From Cryomorpha ignava (GTDB taxonomy: Bacteria; Bacteroidota; Bacteroidia; Flavobacteriales_D; Cryomorphaceae), in NCBI RefSeq assembly GCF_010686655.1, contig NZ_JAAGVY010000003.1, positions 124,001 to 188,000 of the forward strand: DNA of 64,000 bases, written 5' to 3'. Positions 62,111 through 64,000 of the stretch are shown piece by piece. The stretch's first letter is position 1. Each line of letters begins with the position of its first letter. Made by a program: the position numbers and the translations under genes. Under the pieces are notes generated by a model. That model worked only from the letters and a program-made list of their open reading frames with translations. It had not been told where the DNA came from and made no database searches.

Positions 62111-62845
62111 TTATTTTGCCGCTTCCGATCCAAATACCTTTTTCAACAAATCGGTAACACGCGCAGCAGGGTTTTCTCTTATTTGCTTCTCTTCGTCCGC
62201 AATGAGTTTGAAGAGTCCGTCAATCGACCGGTTTGTCACATATTCAGTGAGGTCCGGGTCAATTGTTTCGCCACCGGTTAACTGGGTAGCTGAATTGTAT
62301 GCGTTCGCCAGCGGATTCCAGTATTTGGTAAGCTCTACCTGATTCACTGCCTGGCTCACTTTGGGTTCAAATTTATTGAATAGTTCTGCGCTGGTTTTGC
62401 GTCGCAAGTATTCGGTGGCGGCATTGTCGCCACCTTTCAACAATCCAAAAGCGTCTTCTACGGTCATAGATGTTATAGCATTTACGAATATTGGCTTTGC
62501 TTCTTTTACTGCTTGCTCTGCAGCTCTGTTGAGGGTTTCTTCAAACTTGTTAACCTGACTGGTAAGACCCAATTTTAAGGCAGTTTCCTTCACTTTTTCT
62601 GCCTCTTCGGGAAATGGAATGAAAAGTCTTGGGTTTTTATAAAATCCGTCTTTAACGCCCGAAAAGTCTACAGCATAATCTGTTCCTTTCACCAGAGCCT
62701 CCTTGAGTCCGGAAGCAACCTCGCTTGTGGTAAGCGAGCCGCCTTCCCCATATAAAACTTCATTAGCTCCTTCAAGGGTACGTTGTATTTCCTGTTGTGA
62801 ACAACCCATCAATAATATTGCTAAGAGTGGAATAAATTTGCGCAT
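62111..62845 (-). CDS. DUF4197 family lipoprotein
   Basis: 244 aa. MRKFIPLLAILLMGCSQQ is a lipoprotein signal, with the acylated Cys at residue 15. The remainder is almost wholly alpha-helical and matches DUF4197: SGLKEALVKGTDYAV, FIPFPEEAEKVKETALKLG and a C-terminal KLIADEEKQIRENPAARVTDLLKKVF. Function unknown; envelope location expected. A -7 box in minus sense (TACTTTTG, 62871-62878) lies 26 nt before the start. Confidence 0.88.
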   Translation of the reverse strand: MRKFIPLLAILLMGCSQQEIQRTLEGANEVLYGEGGSLTTSEVASGLKEALVKGTDYAVDFSGVKDGFYKNPRLFIPFPEEAEKVKETALKLGLTSQVNKFEETLNRAAEQAVKEAKPIFVNAITSMTVEDAFGLLKGGDNAATEYLRRKTSAELFNKFEPKVSQAVNQVELTKYWNPLANAYNSATQLTGGETIDPDLTEYVTNRSIDGLFKLIADEEKQIRENPAARVTDLLKKVFGSEAAK

Positions 62846-63095
62846 CAGTCGTGGTTTTAAAAATTCACAGCAAAAGTAAGACCAAAAATCGGAAAACTTG
62901 TTCTTGGTGATTTTAAACTATGATATTGAATTAATGATGCTTTTTTGTCATTAATGAGGTACATTTAGGGAAGAAAAAGTCACCAATCACCTTACGACCA
63001 ATGGGAGTGCGTGTGATGGGAGTCCGAAGTGAGCCCATAGGTGACATCAAAACCCACTACTCACTACGCAATAAGCTCTGCCCAATATTCTATGC

Positions 63096-63438
63096 TCAAT
63101 ACCCAATACCCAATACTCAATACCCAATACTCAATACCCAATACTCAATACCCAATACCCAATACCCAATACTCAATACCCAATACTCAATACCCAATAC
63201 CCAATACCCAATACCTAATACCCAATACTCAATACTCAATACCCAATACTCAATACCCAATACTCAATACCCAATACCCAATACCCAATACTCAATACCC
63301 AATACTCAATACCCAATACTCAATACCCACTACACAATACTCAATACCAATACTCAATACCCAATACTCAATACTCAATACCCAATACTCAATAACCAAG
63401 AACTAAAAACCAAAAACCAAAAACCAAACACTAAAAAC
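63096..63438. repeat. Large heptanucleotide array (YCAATAC) followed by AACCAAA units
   Basis: About 42 units of TCAATAC/CCAATAC in 7-nt register from 63096 to about 63393, with a few variants (CCACTAC, ACAATAC, one 6-nt unit). Then six units AACCAAG, AACTAAA, AACCAAA (three times) and CACTAAA follow to 63435. It lies in the gap between DUF4197 and cinA (62846-63453), where no other gene is supported; decayed units begin near 63082. The array ends 16 nt before the cinA ATG, so it occupies the place of the cinA promoter. Confidence 0.93.
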
Positions 63439-63453
63439 ATTTACCTTTGCGTG

Positions 63454-64000
63454 ATGATAGCCGAAATTATTACCATTGGCGATGAAATTCTCATTGGCCA
63501 AACCATCGATACCAATTCTGCCTGGCTGGGTGAGCAGCTTTCTTTACAAGGCATCAGGCTTAATAGAATCGTTACGATCAGCGATGTGCCAGCCGAAATT
63601 ATTCACGCAGTAGACGAATCTTTTTCACGAGCCGATTTAGTACTTATGACAGGCGGCTTAGGCCCAACGCAGGATGACGTAACTAAGGAAACTTTGGCGC
63701 AATATTTTGATACCACCCTCGAAATGCATCAAGAAGTACTTGAAGGAATAACAGCTTTCTTTACATCTCGCGGTCGCGAAATGCTGGAGGTAAACCGCAA
63801 GCAGGCGGAGCTGCCAAAAAATGCCGATATTTTGATGAACGCCCGTGGCACAGCAATGGGAATGTGGTTTGAAAAAAATGGAAAAGTTCTTATTTCTATG
63901 CCCGGAGTGCCTTATGAGATGAAAGGAATCATGCGCGATTTTGGTTTTGAAAAAATTAGAAACTTCTTTCACACCCAGCCCATTATTCACAAAACAGTTC
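63454..64000 (+). CDS. cinA: CinA-family protein, N-terminal part (cut by window end)
   Basis: Partial: 182 codons from ATG 63454, open to the window edge. The MoaB/MogA-like (COG1058) domain is clear: IITIGDEILIGQTIDTNSAWLG (residues 5-26), VLMTGGLGPTQDDVTKE near 65-82, and the LPGVP-type loop MPGVPYEMK near 150-160. Full CinA (about 415 aa) has this ADP-ribose pyrophosphatase-like domain plus a C-terminal nicotinamide-nucleotide deamidase domain, which would lie outside. A GTG at 63451 could add one residue. Its upstream region is filled by a 7-nt repeat array. Confidence 0.93.
   Translation, partial: MIAEIITIGDEILIGQTIDTNSAWLGEQLSLQGIRLNRIVTISDVPAEIIHAVDESFSRADLVLMTGGLGPTQDDVTKETLAQYFDTTLEMHQEVLEGITAFFTSRGREMLEVNRKQAELPKNADILMNARGTAMGMWFEKNGKVLISMPGVPYEMKGIMRDFGFEKIRNFFHTQPIIHKTV

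Noticed and set aside
63041-63406. Open frame of 121 codons made of NTQYPIP-like heptapeptides
   Set aside because: It is a by-product of the 7-nt array: a heptamer without stops reads as the same 7-residue peptide in all three frames. No start context or protein family.
63096-63438. CRISPR array
   Set aside because: The unit is 7 nt with no unique spacers and no cas genes in the window.

Overview
The window looks like chromosomal DNA of a Bacteroidota bacterium, most likely order Flavobacteriales. The evidence is seven secreted proteins with type IX secretion (T9SS) type A C-terminal sorting domains, promoter -7 boxes of the Bacteroidota form TAnnTTTG, A-rich leaders without strong Shine-Dalgarno sequences, and Bacteroidota-style lipoproteins. 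I see no rRNA, tRNA, insertion sequence, prophage or CRISPR array. Species cannot be named from sequence alone.

Layout. 1-6.4 kb: a DnaJ/CbpA co-chaperone, an M13 metallopeptidase lipoprotein, a nitroreductase, a Fic AMP-transferase with an elaborate repeated upstream element, and a Nudix-derived (NrtR/AraR-like) regulator. 6.5-15.3 kb: a sugar cluster, pfkA, a BadF-type sugar kinase, beta-phosphoglucomutase, GH65 maltose phosphorylase and two GH13 lipoproteins. 15.7-21.4 kb: five secreted proteins of unknown function, four with T9SS tails; the first carries a 7-nt repeat tract in its signal peptide that puts it out of frame. 21.4-22.3 kb: a decayed HTH plus toxin-like pair. 22.8-33.1 kb: mgsA-fba-pgi, a T9SS protein, an MFS sugar transporter, a third GH13 enzyme and a secreted protein with four starch-binding-like repeats. 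33.5-43.1 kb: housekeeping genes (DUF1328, lpdA, pyrR-pyrB, STAS, rnz, an orphan response regulator, a second BadF kinase, an M23 peptidase). 43.2-45.4 kb: a small coiled-coil protein, zapA and rny. 45.4-58.6 kb: a surface polysaccharide locus (epimerases, Wzx-type flippase, glycosyltransferases, two DegT aminotransferases, ligase/polymerase, priming sugar transferase). 58.7-59.5 kb: a broken HigBA/HicB toxin-antitoxin island. 59.7-64 kb: housekeeping genes, a very large 7-nt repeat array and the 5' end of cinA.

How the genes fit together. The 6.5-33 kb genes make a nearly complete starch/maltose route without SusC/SusD in this window: secreted and lipoprotein amylases and a secreted starch-binding protein, an MFS importer, then maltose phosphorylase. 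Its beta-glucose-1-phosphate goes to PgmB and its free glucose probably to the adjacent BadF kinase; Pgi, PfkA and Fba follow, with MgsA as an overflow branch. The Nudix regulator next to pfkA has candidate operators (AAGTGT-N7-ACACTT type) at pfkA, at the MFS gene and, weakly, at the starch-binding gene.

Two themes stand out. First, several unrelated-looking intergenic arrays all use a 7-nt unit, and one has invaded a coding sequence. Second, both toxin-antitoxin loci have disrupted toxin-side genes but intact HTH partners.
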